Both the position numbers and the translations under genes were made by a program. A DNA stretch of 64,000 nt from Amoebidium appalachense (Eukaryota; Ichthyosporea), in assembly GCA_963693365.1 (NCBI GenBank), contig CAVNZM010000002.1, positions 10,168,001-10,232,000 on the forward strand, written 5' to 3'. Shown here piece after piece: positions 21,524-46,524 of this stretch; positions within the stretch are counted from its first letter, which is position 1, and each line of letters opens with the position of its first letter. Under the pieces are notes generated by a model. That model saw nothing but the letters and a program-made list of their open reading frames with translations. It made no database searches and was not told the DNA's origin.

Positions 21524-22342
21524 ACGTGTGTGTGTGTGTACACGTGTGTGTGTGTGTACACGTGTGTGTGTGTGTGTGTGCGTGTGCGTGTGTGTGTATG
21601 AGTGTGTGTGTGTGTGTGTGTGTCTGTGTGTGTTGCAATTGAGTGTGGTATACTAAGGGAGAAGGGGGGGGGGGGGGGGGGGGGGGGGCATATGGCCCAT
21701 ATGGGGGCCGGGGGGGGGGGGGGGGGGGGGGGGTGACGGGAGTCACTAAGGCTTGTACTAGTGTAATGGAATAAAGGGCACTGCTTAAGCCAAAGGTTTG
21801 ATGCTTGAGCTCTCTGCATGCACGCCTGATGACAACATGGGAGAACTGACCGAGAAAGCCCAAAAACCACTCTTTATACCGATGGAAAGAAGTTGCACAT
21901 GTGTCAACTGTCAAAACCGCCTGTCTGGGGCGGGAACTTGAGTGATTGGTAGTTTCCAGGCGTATGTGGCGGGAGCTTGGCACATTGGTTCGATGTGAAA
22001 TCCAACTGCCCAAATATGGCTATTGTAACATTCATTACTTCTTTTGGCTTGTTTACCTCTTGCTTGATTGGCAGCCTTTGGCGGCAAAACTCCCCTAGTG
22101 GAAACCCCACAACACATATAGATAACTCCTATAATACCCCCTAGGTGGACGTGATATATCCCGCCTTTGAGCACAGGATATATCACCTCTTCAGAGATCC
22201 ATTTTGATATACCAATTTTTGCACCCCCCCAGAATATCACCAGATAGATCTTGGGGGTGCCCTGATTATCACCAGATATATCTGGTATCCAACTTGCCCC
22301 TGAATATCACCTAGATATACGGGATCTTTTCATAAGGCCCTA
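21052..22342. mobile_element. Non-autonomous hAT-like DNA transposon
   Basis: The left end reads TAGGGCCCTATGAAAATATC and the right end, reverse-complemented, TAGGGCCTTATGAAAAGATC, so about 24 bases pair with 3 mismatches. The element is flanked by a perfect 8-bp direct repeat GTCTTAGC (21044-21051 and 22343-22350). The 8-bp duplication and TAGGG-type ends match the hAT superfamily. No transposase frame lies within its 1291 bases. Both subterminal zones carry several CCCTGANTATCA units and GATATATC motifs. The middle contains a GT array and two G tracts. Confidence 0.85.
21328..21634. repeat. (GT)n array inside the hAT-like element
   Basis: Long GT array with TACACGTG interruptions at about 21521-21570 in three copies. 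It probably expanded after insertion. Confidence 0.9.
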
Positions 22343-22350
22343 GTCTTAGC
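22343..22350. repeat. Target-site duplication, right copy
   Basis: GTCTTAGC, identical to 21044-21051. Confidence 0.85.
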
Positions 22351-22780
22351 ATTCCTCAGGTATTCGCAAGCCTCCAATCGGCTTTGAGAAGGAAGCTGAA
22401 AATAAATTCCTGTGTAGGTAAACATAGGAAAATCGGACGGTCAGGCTGCCCTCATGGAAAGCACTTGGTAACGGTGCACGTGTGTGCACGTGATTCATCT
22501 CCTGGCTATTCGTTTATGAATGAATCCCTGACACGTACTGACTGTGCCCTCTATAGCCTATGTACGAATAAATCGACGCTGGCTGAGTCAAGGGTAGGAG
22601 AGTCGTGATCAGCCGCTCTTCGGACCGTCCGCAGCCCTTCGAAAAATAATAAGAGCTACTACTTCACTCATGAATCATGAAGGTAGCAAAATGAATCCCC
22701 CTCTTCGCCTCTAACGCATGTCGCCTTAGGTCAGTTTGCCTGCGTGCTGTACGGTGAGCTGTATTAGTGCATGGTCATCC

Positions 22781-23395
<615 letters not shown>

Positions 23396-23698
23396 AGAAG
23401 CTAATAGATCTATCTATCTCTCTGTCTTTCTAATGATCACTAATTATTTATTAAGATCTCTTCTCTCTCTGTCCTGCCTTTATTCTGTATAAGGTGATGG
23501 TGTATACATTTGCCAGGTTACATTGTGTGCCATTTGTTTGACCTCATTTTTAAATCCGTGTGTGCGCGCGCGTGTGTGTCAACGGCTTTACATGTGTAAA
23601 ATGAATGGATGTTCTGTGGGATTTGAAATTTTATGTGTGCGTGTGTGTATGTGTGTGCGTGTGTGTGTGTACGTATGCCACGGTGTGTGTGTGTGTAC

Positions 23699-23738
<40 letters not shown>

Positions 23739-23750
23739 GCGTGTGCGTGT

Positions 23751-23781
<31 letters not shown>

Positions 23782-23903
23782 GTGCTGGTGGCCATGGTAC
23801 CTGTGTTGGTTGTGGTGGTAGGGGGTGGTTGGTTTGATTATCTGTTGGTTGCGTTGATTTGTTGGTTCGTTTTTTTCTTTTTTTTCCCTTCTTTTTTGGT
23901 GCG

Positions 23904-23974
<71 letters not shown>

Positions 23975-24501
23975 CTGTAATCATGTGGGGGATGATGGGG
24001 GAAGGGGTGGACGGGGAGAGGGGGGGAGGAGCCGCAACGCATGGTATGGGCCCTGATCAATCGAGAGGCAGTAGCAGTCACTGTGTAGCCATCACGATCG
24101 GGTATCATGATTAGATTATGTACATGGAAGTGTGTGCTAATGACTCAGCAGCCGGGAGTAGACATGAACATAGTATTTACATTTTTTGCCGCCAGCGCGC
24201 ACGCACTGGTAGTGCATGCGATATAGGACGTGTCCGCAAATAAAAAATGGGGTTAAACTTGTTCTTTATCATGAAAACCTGGAGTACACGTGTCAAAAGG
24301 CATACACATAAGCATGCATTTAACAATGCATTTATCTTAATACCCTCGATCAGGGATGTGCGCACACCGTCAGAATGACAACTATGTCGGCGTGCAGTAC
24401 TCAGCCTACACGGTCTCACCAAACTCAAACTAAACACAAGTGCAGTGGGCAAAGTGTGATAGGAATTCAAACAGAGGCTAGCCGAGAGAAAATCCCCAAA
24501 G

Positions 24502-24552
<51 letters not shown>

Positions 24553-24611
24553 CTCTAGCGCACAAAGCACACACACACACCCTCCCACCTGGCTGCGCCC
24601 CGACAAACGAG

Positions 24612-24645
<34 letters not shown>

Positions 24646-25059
24646 ACCACCACCACCACACACACACACACAAAAAAAATTAATAATAATAATAATATTA
24701 TTATTATTAATAATAATATTAATAAAAATTTCATCTCGTCCAGCACCACCACCACCACGACCACTCAGGGTGTTTGTCTACTGTAGTTGCTAGGATGTTA
24801 GCCTTGCCTCGGGTTCAAAAACCCATTGAAACCTATTTCATCACGAAAAAAGGCATATTCATTATAGTCGTAACTTGGTGGAAAACCGGGGCCTTTGCTG
24901 GTCGAGACCTACTAACTCATTTGCGACAGACTCGAAGCTCTGCCGCGCCCCAAGCTCTTTGATGCATTCATGTGTGTTTATTGAAGGGCGTACCTGCACA
25001 GAAAAACATCCAAACGTTATATGTGCGGGCACACGTACATGCAATTTGCATGTTCAAGG

Positions 25060-25094
<35 letters not shown>

Positions 25095-25461
25095 CAGTAG
25101 GCACACATCGTGCAGGTTCTGATGTGTTTGGTCAGTGGGACCTTTGTTAAACACGGACCATATAATACCTGTGTGTGATTTGGCCCTTGACGAAAAATCG
25201 AAGCACTCCTTAATTAAAGTACACACACATGCATGATAATAAAGTATCCAAATGCCACGTTTTCGTTAGACATACAGGCAGACGTGCAGACAAACACGTG
25301 CACAGGGAGAAAGGGCATAAAAACATTAACCATAAGAAGGAAAAAGCAAACAGGAAGCATGCACAAGACGGCACACCACAATCCATCACCTTCCAGCCGT
25401 AGCGACGAGAGAGGAAACAAGACTGTGGCTGCTCGTGCGGTGGTACAAACACACGTTTCAG

Positions 25462-25524
<63 letters not shown>
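25462..25524. repeat. Poly-C tract, about 63 bases
   Basis: One of the longest pure homopolymers in the window. Confidence 0.92.
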
Positions 25525-25800
25525 TTCCCCCTTCCAACCACCACCACCATCACCAGGTGTGTGTAGGTGCGTGTGTGCATGTGGTGCGCGAACATGCACA
25601 CGGGGAGGGGAGGGGTAAGAGGAAAGTTTAGGACGGACAGCTAGGTAGCTGAAGAGAAGCTGGCGGGGGGAGGCGGGGGGTAACGCAAGGTGCGTGTGTA
25701 GGTGCGTGTGCGGCATGTGGGCGTGGGAACGCGCAAACAGAAGGGAGGGGTAGAGAGAAGAGGGTAGAAATTGGGGTCGGGGTTTTTCTTTCAAAGGCAG

Positions 25801-26202
<402 letters not shown>

Positions 26203-26203
26203 C

Positions 26204-33210
<7,007 letters not shown>

Positions 33211-33845
33211 GGCGCTTATCAAGAATAAATATCGCGGCTTTCTGCGTCTCTTATCCTTACGCGAACTCTAGCCAAAAAGGTGCACCTACAATCAAAAAGT
33301 GACGCACAAAACTCCCTTGTTTTTCTCCCACTTACAGCCTATGCATGTCACGAGGCTTTGCAGAAAATGGCGGGAAACCGAGCCAGTCAAACCAGAGTAG
33401 TCTATATTGAAGACGCCAAGATCGCGAAAACGAACTCAAATGAAGAAAAGATAGCAAAATAATCGCAAAGCTGACGTCAAATGGTAACAGACTATCCCGC
33501 CCCTGCTGCCCGCTTCCCTGACCCAAGTTGCATACGTTCTGTGGCTGCCGCCTTCCTAGTACTTCCTGCATCTTCACTGGGAAAATAAGGAAGCACTTGG
33601 TTGCTGTACAGGCACTAAAGTTTACTAGCCAACCCTTATAGTAGCCGATCCCCGTCTCTGCCCTTTTGCTGCATTAGAAAACCCTTATTTAGCATATAGG
33701 GGTGGGAAGAGAGCAGGGCCAAAAAAACACACGCAATCGTTACCTGTCACCTCCATAATTTAGCAGCTATTTTCCCCTTGTAAACCCTCTAAATTCTACA
33801 GCAGATTCCAAAATTCTCCCGTCTTTTTTCGGTGCTGTGTGGACT
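33211..33845. promoter_or_regulatory. Shared 5' region of divergent NTMT1 and 130-residue protein genes
   Basis: The two start codons face away from each other across 635 bases that lack the G/C homopolymers seen elsewhere. I see no clear TATA box at usual spacing for either gene. Confidence 0.4.
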
Positions 33846-34914
33846 ATGTCGTGGGCAGATTTCAACAGAGAGCTGGCTGCTGGCAAGGATCCGCTTGCAG
33901 CCTTTTCCCAAGTGGGGAGGTGTGTCCTCCCCCCAATCCTCCCCCCTCCCCCTCCCCCCCCCTTCCCCCCTCTCCAACCCCCCCCCTTCCCCCTCTTCCT
34001 TCTCCCCCCTCCTCCATCCCCTTTTACCCCCCCGCCTTCCTCTCCTCTGTTGAAGATGTTGTTGAACCTTCTCCCCATTTCTCCACAACCTTACACCTCC
34101 TTCTATACACCTTTCTTCGCTTTCCAGTACTCCATTTATCCCGACACCTACTTATTTGTTCCTCTCTCCTCCAACATCGTGTAATGTGGGTGCCACTTAG
34201 AGTGTTAAAGGGTTCCTCCTTTAAGTCCTGTGCACGCCAAGATACCACCACCACCCTAAGCACCTTTCCAGGTGACCTACAGCCTATGCTTAACACATGT
34301 GCAAGTCCAAACGTTTCTCGGTTGCATACACCTGGCCTAGCACCTCCACCCTCGCTGTTCCAAGCAACCCGTCCCCTCCCCCCTCCTTAACCCCCTTTCC
34401 CCCTCCCCCCTGCCCGTCCCCTCCCCCCCCACACACCTCCACCTGCCTCCTCCCAGCCATCCGCCTGCAGCACGTTGCTGCTTCCAGATGCATACACCTG
34501 GCTCACTGCACCGCCCTTGACAACACCGAGTTCTAATCCTTGTCTTTCTTGCACCATTATACTTGGCCCTGGTAACTGAGTTTTGTCTCTGCTGCACGTA
34601 CATACGATACTTGCCATGTTTTTCAAAGAACTTAACTAAGTACGTGTGTTACCGCGTCTGTTATGTCCAAAAAGCGCAACGGGTTTCTGCTGTCAAACTG
34701 ATACGCGGGGATACAGGACAGATACCAAAGACGGGAGCTCGACTACAGAAGCAAAACGAACGGGGTTGTCTGTGGAGGTAAGGTCTGTGTAAGGGAGTTG
34801 AGTTTTCTATATTAGGACTTCAGTGTGGTCTTTTTTTCTCGAGATACTCTGGCTGTGCATTTCCAGTGGCTCATCATGTTGAGGTTGATCACGTGCATGG
34901 AATTATGGTGCAGG

Positions 34915-34964
<50 letters not shown>

Positions 34965-35388
34965 AAACGGGAGGGGTATTGGCCCCGGAAGAGGTGCTGC
35001 TGGTGCCTCTGGGAGGTTGTGCAGGGCCCGGGGGAGGAGGGGGTTGGGGGGGGGGGGGGGGGGGGGGGGGGGGAGGGGGGGGGAGGTGGTGGTGGTGGTG
35101 GTTGGGGGGAAGAGGGTGCTTTTTTTTTTTTTTTTTTTTTGGGGGGGGGGGGGGGGAGGGGGGCACAGAAGGAAAGAGGGGAAAGCAAGAAGGCCAAGAT
35201 GGAATAGAGATAACACTCATTCCCTTTGCTTGTGCCTGCAGCTTAGGGGCAGGCCGTACCGCTTCCAGATACTGCGCAGGCCACTGGACGACCAGCAGGC
35301 TATAAATAGCCCCCAGCCACTCAGCAAGCAGGACCTTGTCGTGCTGGGTCCCACACTACCGCTTGCAGATGCCATCAGACCCATGTAC

Positions 35389-35424
<36 letters not shown>

Positions 35425-35457
35425 CACACACACACACACACACACACACGCCACCCC

Positions 35458-35488
<31 letters not shown>

Positions 35489-35669
35489 AAGACACGCGCA
35501 CACGTTGCACACGTGCATGCACACACACGGCACACACACACCTTTAGTCTACCACCACCCCCACCTGCCCCGCGGAAGAACACCTTTCCAAATATCCCCT
35601 TGCTTCAGCTTCTTTTTGCGAGTGAATTCTCTACAGTCCCGTGACGAACGTAAACATCCGGCATGTCCC

Positions 35670-35722
<53 letters not shown>

Positions 35723-35870
35723 ACACACACACAACTTGAAAACACACACACGCAGGGCTGCCTTCGCGGTGACATCACCAGTTGCAAGCACATGTAGCGG
35801 TACCCCAAATACAAAATTAAATGGGCGGTGCCATACTATGCGTTTCAAGAAAGTCATAAATACAGCATGA
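33846..35870 (+). CDS. Small protein of unknown function, 4 exons
   Basis: I do not recognise the family. Exons 33846-33919, 34717-34777, 35242-35384 and 35756-35870 chain in phase to 131 codons (130 residues). The first exon starts MSWADFNRELAAGKDPLAAF. The second ends at a strong donor (GAG|GTAAGG). The third encodes GRPYRFQILRRPLDDQQAIN and SKQDLVVLGPTLPLADAIRP. The last encodes a short basic end (RCHTMRFKKVINTA). There is no signal peptide or membrane segment. The first and third exons are the most credible. The second and fourth rest on splice signals and phase alone, and an alternative last exon near 35888-36000 is possible. Confidence 0.45.
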
Positions 35871-36929
35871 ACCTTCTGAATCAGGTTTTAGGACTCACCG
35901 GCAGACTAGATGTACCTCCACTGATTCACATGCCTCAAAGACACACAAATTGGGGCACTGGATCCAGTTCTGTTTTCACCGTGTACTGTACAGGTGTGTT
36001 CTACCGCCACGGCCGGAGGATAACTACACTTGATAGCAGGATGGCCGGTGGAGAATATTTCTGCAGGTTACTGCGCTGCCAACAACTGTGAGCAACACTG
36101 TGGCATCCCCGACAATTGCAATGAATTTGTAGAGTCATGACGCAGGTGCACGATTGATGTTTCGTGTCTTGTCTTCCTGCGTTGTAGGTTCACGCATTAA
36201 AAAATTGGTTTCTCTTATGTGTTGTATGGAAGCATGTAAGATGGTTGCTCGCCAACACTCACGAACGGTAATAATGATAACACTAGTGAGGTAGGCATAC
36301 AAATAGATGGTTCTCCAAACGAATCCTGGTGACAAGCGGCAACTGTACATTGAACTTTGCTTGTGCGTTCGCGCCAAAAGCAAGGGATATTATAGGACAT
36401 GATATTGCTTTTAACAACAATATGCTGTTGGGTGGTTATATTATTGAACTTTTTAATATTCGTCTGCGAATCACAATGCTGTGTTTCTTTTGCAGTGCAT
36501 ATGCAACTCTTTGTCGTACCTAAGGAGGATGGCAAAAATATTGCTCAAAGTGCATGTCAGGCATTTTAGACTCGCTTTCAAGCAAGAAAAGCAAGCTATT
36601 ATAACTCTTTCTATGCACCTTCATCAAGCAGAATAAAAAAATCCTGTATAATTTCTTATGTATGTATGAACTAGTCGCAACACTTCAAATGATGTAATGA
36701 AGCCGTAAATGTATTAGATAAGCGTGACGTGTAAAGTGCACACACATACGCGTGAATGGTTTTCTCTACCCTCCTCGTCATCTCCCTCAGCGAGGGTATA
36801 TAAGCAGCCTGCACGTCACAGTTTGGTCACGTGTCAGGGTTATGTGGGTCGGTCGGTTCATATTTCTTTTTGGACAGTTTTAAACATCCACGCACTTTCT
36901 TTATAGTTTTTGTTGGTTTACTTACGAAG
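35871..36929. other. Intergenic region with the Dbp2/DDX5 promoter
   Basis: No convincing gene. A short Cys-rich open stretch at 36066-36140 has no supported start. The distal part holds a TATA box at 36797-36804. Confidence 0.5.
36797..36804 (+). promoter_or_regulatory. TATA box of the Dbp2/DDX5 gene
   Basis: GGG-TATATAAG-CAGCC, 126 bases before the start ATG, leaves room for a 5' UTR of about 100 bases. Confidence 0.6.
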
Positions 36930-43237
<6,308 letters not shown>

Positions 43238-43491
43238 GATGAAATTTCATGTGTAGCAACAAACTAGTTCTGCTACTTTTTTATTGGTTGGTTGGTTTGT
43301 TTTCTTTGTTTGTGTTGTATTTTTCTTGATTCTTTTTCATTCCTTTTTTGCTATTTTGCGGCCTTGTTCTCTTTGTTTCGTTTTTTGTTCTTGTTGCTAC
43401 TATTCGTTTCCAGTACCCTCGTCATTTTTCTTTCTTTTTTTTTTACTATTTTCGCAGCACTTTCTTTTGCTAGCTTTGCAGCACCTATGTA

Positions 43492-43497
43492 AATAAA
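43492..43497 (+). terminator. Polyadenylation signal of the Dbp2/DDX5 gene
   Basis: AATAAA 255 bases after the stop codon, preceded by a T-rich 3' UTR. Confidence 0.6.
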
Positions 43498-44133
43498 AAT
43501 CTCGGAGACAAAACACACGAAAGATTGATCGAGAACGCATACACCACAAACAGTGTTACTTCCAACTATAGCTTGTGGGTGATAATGTGTCAAAACTGTT
43601 GCACAAAGTATATTAGTGGCGGCATGATATGTGTCACATGAGACAAACAGTAGAACGTTGTGAATTGAGACTGATAGCATGCATGCCCTGGTTGGCATGC
43701 ACATGGGATAATAAAGCTGAAAATTTTGACTATTTTCCTCGTGCATCAAGTTGTTTGGCTTCAAGCGCGCGTGTGAGTTGGAATCATTGTGCGTTGCACA
43801 TGGGCGCATTGTGTGCATGCACGGCCGCGTCCTGCTGTGTACCCAGTGTTGTGTGGATGAGAAGTAGCGGTTGTATTTATGTGCAAGAGCCAAATCTTGG
43901 GGTTCACCCTGGTAAACGACGCAGTTGTACACATTAGATCTTTGTGTACAATGGGATTATACAGACTGTGAGTGCCGTTGGCCCGCACACATGTACAATG
44001 TCATGCGCATGCGCACACACAGTGCACAGCTGCAGATGCGTCCCGTTCATGAGGTGTACGCGCGTATTTCTGAGTATTTAATGTCAATATTGGGGCCGGG
44101 GTCAGACAGCTCATGCTCCGGCGGCGGTGGCGG

Positions 44134-44179
<46 letters not shown>

Positions 44180-44333
44180 ACACATGCACAGTCACACATA
44201 CACGCACATGGTCGCTGCGCCACGGCGTGACACAACTGCCTGTACTTACGTCCAGTACAAAGCCTAAGCACAATTGTCATTGGGTCTTGAGTGAAGAATT
44301 TTTGATTTTGAAGGTAGCCACAGGGGTGGGTGC

Positions 44334-44373
<40 letters not shown>

Positions 44374-45099
44374 CCCCGGGGCCCGCGTGCGCGTGACCAT
44401 GGAAATAAAAAGTCTCTTTTCACACACCAAAAGTTGTATTTCCTTCCTTTTTTTTTTTTTTTTCCTTTTAAATTTGGCACTTGCCTCCATTTTGGCCACT
44501 GACCCCCCCCACCCCTCCACACACACATGCACATAAACACGTGCACACACACACACACAAGCACACACATACACGCACACGTACACGCGCGCGCCATGCA
44601 CGCGCGCACACACACACAATTGTACTGCACCGTGACACACGTGCACACACACATTGCATGTCACACACACACACACTACCACACACACACACACACACAC
44701 TTCCCACCCGTTCGTGCCTGCCAGGTGGGGGAAGGGGGGGGGGGGGGGGGGGGGGAGGGGGGGGGATGGGGGGGGATGACCGTACGGCATATAGCTAGCC
44801 TGAGGAGGCTCGGCAGGTGATCAAGGTGCACGTACAGTACTATATTGGTAGTGTGCACGGTACATCAGCATTCTATGGCATAATGATAGTCATTATTAAT
44901 ACCACGACTATGACCAGTGGCACCTAGTCTGTTCATTATAGGAGAGTCTATGCCAGCTATTCTAGATCTCGCTACCGGTACTTCGTGCTGAACAAAAAGA
45001 AACTTGAAACACCTATCTATCACTCTGTTTTGCTCTTCGAGGGCTTATAATTATTACTAAAACTTTGCTCACTTACCAAGCTCACTCAGTCTGTGAAGT
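43498..45099. other. Intergenic region between convergent helicase and permease genes
   Basis: No coding exon recognised. Contains poly-G at 44136-44174, poly-C at 44337-44370, a CA-rich stretch at 44517-44700 and a G-rich stretch at 44727-44776. Confidence 0.6.
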
Positions 45100-46524
45100 C
45101 TAGACAAACATGACAGCCACAGCCGTGGGCATGAAGATAATACCAAACACCATCAAGAACCACGCAACCCACTTCTTCAAACCCTCATAGGAACCCTGCG
45201 ACGGTGGAGCCCACCCCCTAATCTCATCCTCCTTGGGGTCATTGTAGACAAACAGTTTCAGGTACGCCGCGGACGGGAGAATAAATGTGATGGCTGTCGA
45301 TGCGGTAGCGCCGATGATACCAAAAACAAGACCCAAATCAGTCACCGTCATGGCCAAGCCGAAGGTAACACCCAAAAGAACCACCGTAACCCCCCACCAA
45401 ACACCCTTTGACCCCTTGGTGCCTTGCGCGACCTTTTCGCCCTTGTTAGCTGCCACAAAACTTAGGTTGACGATGTTTACGAGCGCATTGCGGGTAGGGT
45501 GGAAGAGGAGAGGGTAGGATACGGCGACAACAAACGCGAGCATGAGTCGGGCGACGGAAACCGGGATAGTGACGGGATAGTCCTTGAGAATGTTCGAACT
45601 GACGTTTGTGCCATAGGTAAAAAGACCGCACATGCCAAACACCATGTAGATGCACATCACCAGGCCGAGAGACCCGATTCCGACCATGTCCATACGCTTT
45701 ACCCGCGGGTTGACCAGCACGTTGTATACCTCAGGGACGTTTGTCTGGCAGCAGAACGCAAAAATAAACATAGGCAAGGCGCGAATGACACCCAGACCGT
45801 CGTGCGAGACAGCTCTCTTCTCACCTTCGCAGGTTGCTAGATCTTTCCCCTCGCACGGGTCCAACACCTGAATAGAGTAGAGGAACACAAGGCACATCAC
45901 ATAAAGAACAGCAATGATAGCGAGCGCACTCGTGAATTTCAACTTGTCAACGTTGGGCATGCAGGCCAGAGGAATGCCCAAGACGGCCCACACTAAGCCG
46001 ATCCAGAACTGGCGGCTCAGAAGGATCGCACTGTCACCCGAGTACAATTGCATGACAAATTGCGGCACAAGGTCACCGATAACAATCAGGTACGATATAC
46101 ATGCACCGATGCAGGTAAAGATGACGCTCAGGTCTCCGATAGTGCCGAGCCATGGATATGCGGCGTGGCTAATAGCACCGCAAGAGGTCTGTGTGCCACC
46201 GATGCGGTGGCAACATTTAGAAACAAAGTGGATGGAAACGACTGAGCTGACGAGAGAAAACGCCATCAGAAGGATCGAGAGTGCCCACCCACACTCGGAG
46301 AAGGCAAACGGAAGGCCGAGCACCCCCGTGCCAATGATTGTGTTTGTCAGGTTGGCAATACCGCCGCCAACAGATGAGTTCCTGACGGCATCGTCATTGA
46401 AGTCATCAATGTTATCGTCGTTGAGATCCCCCTTGGTGATGTTGAGCACATCCTTGTTCTCGGTGCCTGCCTCGAGAAGGTTGTGTGCTGACTGCAGCTC
46501 TTTCTCCTTGTCGTGCTGCGCCAT
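45100..46524 (-). CDS. Amino-acid permease, AAAP family, SLC38-like
   Basis: Predicted secondary transporter for neutral amino acids at the plasma or vacuolar membrane. Single exon of 474 residues. The start ATG (CACCATGG, good context, MAQHDKEKEL) is preferred over an in-frame ATG 93 codons upstream, whose extension has no family features. A polar N-terminus of about 50 residues with NDDNIDDFNDD precedes the first membrane segment. Family signs: GGGIANLTNTIIGTGVLGLP at the first helix (the AAAP substrate-site helix), a Cys-containing loop, and TNVPEVYNVLVNP followed by GIGSLGLVMCIYMVFG, typical of SLC38/AVT6 members. Multiple hydrophobic helices run to the C-terminus. It lies in the opposite orientation to its neighbours and has no introns, unlike most genes here. 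Confidence 0.9.
   Translation of the reverse strand: MAQHDKEKELQSAHNLLEAGTENKDVLNITKGDLNDDNIDDFNDDAVRNSSVGGGIANLTNTIIGTGVLGLPFAFSECGWALSILLMAFSLVSSVVSIHFVSKCCHRIGGTQTSCGAISHAAYPWLGTIGDLSVIFTCIGACISYLIVIGDLVPQFVMQLYSGDSAILLSRQFWIGLVWAVLGIPLACMPNVDKLKFTSALAIIAVLYVMCLVFLYSIQVLDPCEGKDLATCEGEKRAVSHDGLGVIRALPMFIFAFCCQTNVPEVYNVLVNPRVKRMDMVGIGSLGLVMCIYMVFGMCGLFTYGTNVSSNILKDYPVTIPVSVARLMLAFVVAVSYPLLFHPTRNALVNIVNLSFVAANKGEKVAQGTKGSKGVWWGVTVVLLGVTFGLAMTVTDLGLVFGIIGATASTAITFILPSAAYLKLFVYNDPKEDEIRGWAPPSQGSYEGLKKWVAWFLMVFGIIFMPTAVAVMFV

Noticed and set aside
24760-24830. Region resembling a tRNA because of GGGTTCAAAAACCC
   Set aside because: No cloverleaf could be built. The stretch is a short hairpin only.
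36066-36140. Cys-rich open stretch (CAANNCEQHC) resembling a small knot-like protein
   Set aside because: An in-frame stop lies just upstream, there is no start or splice support, and it overlaps other weak frames.
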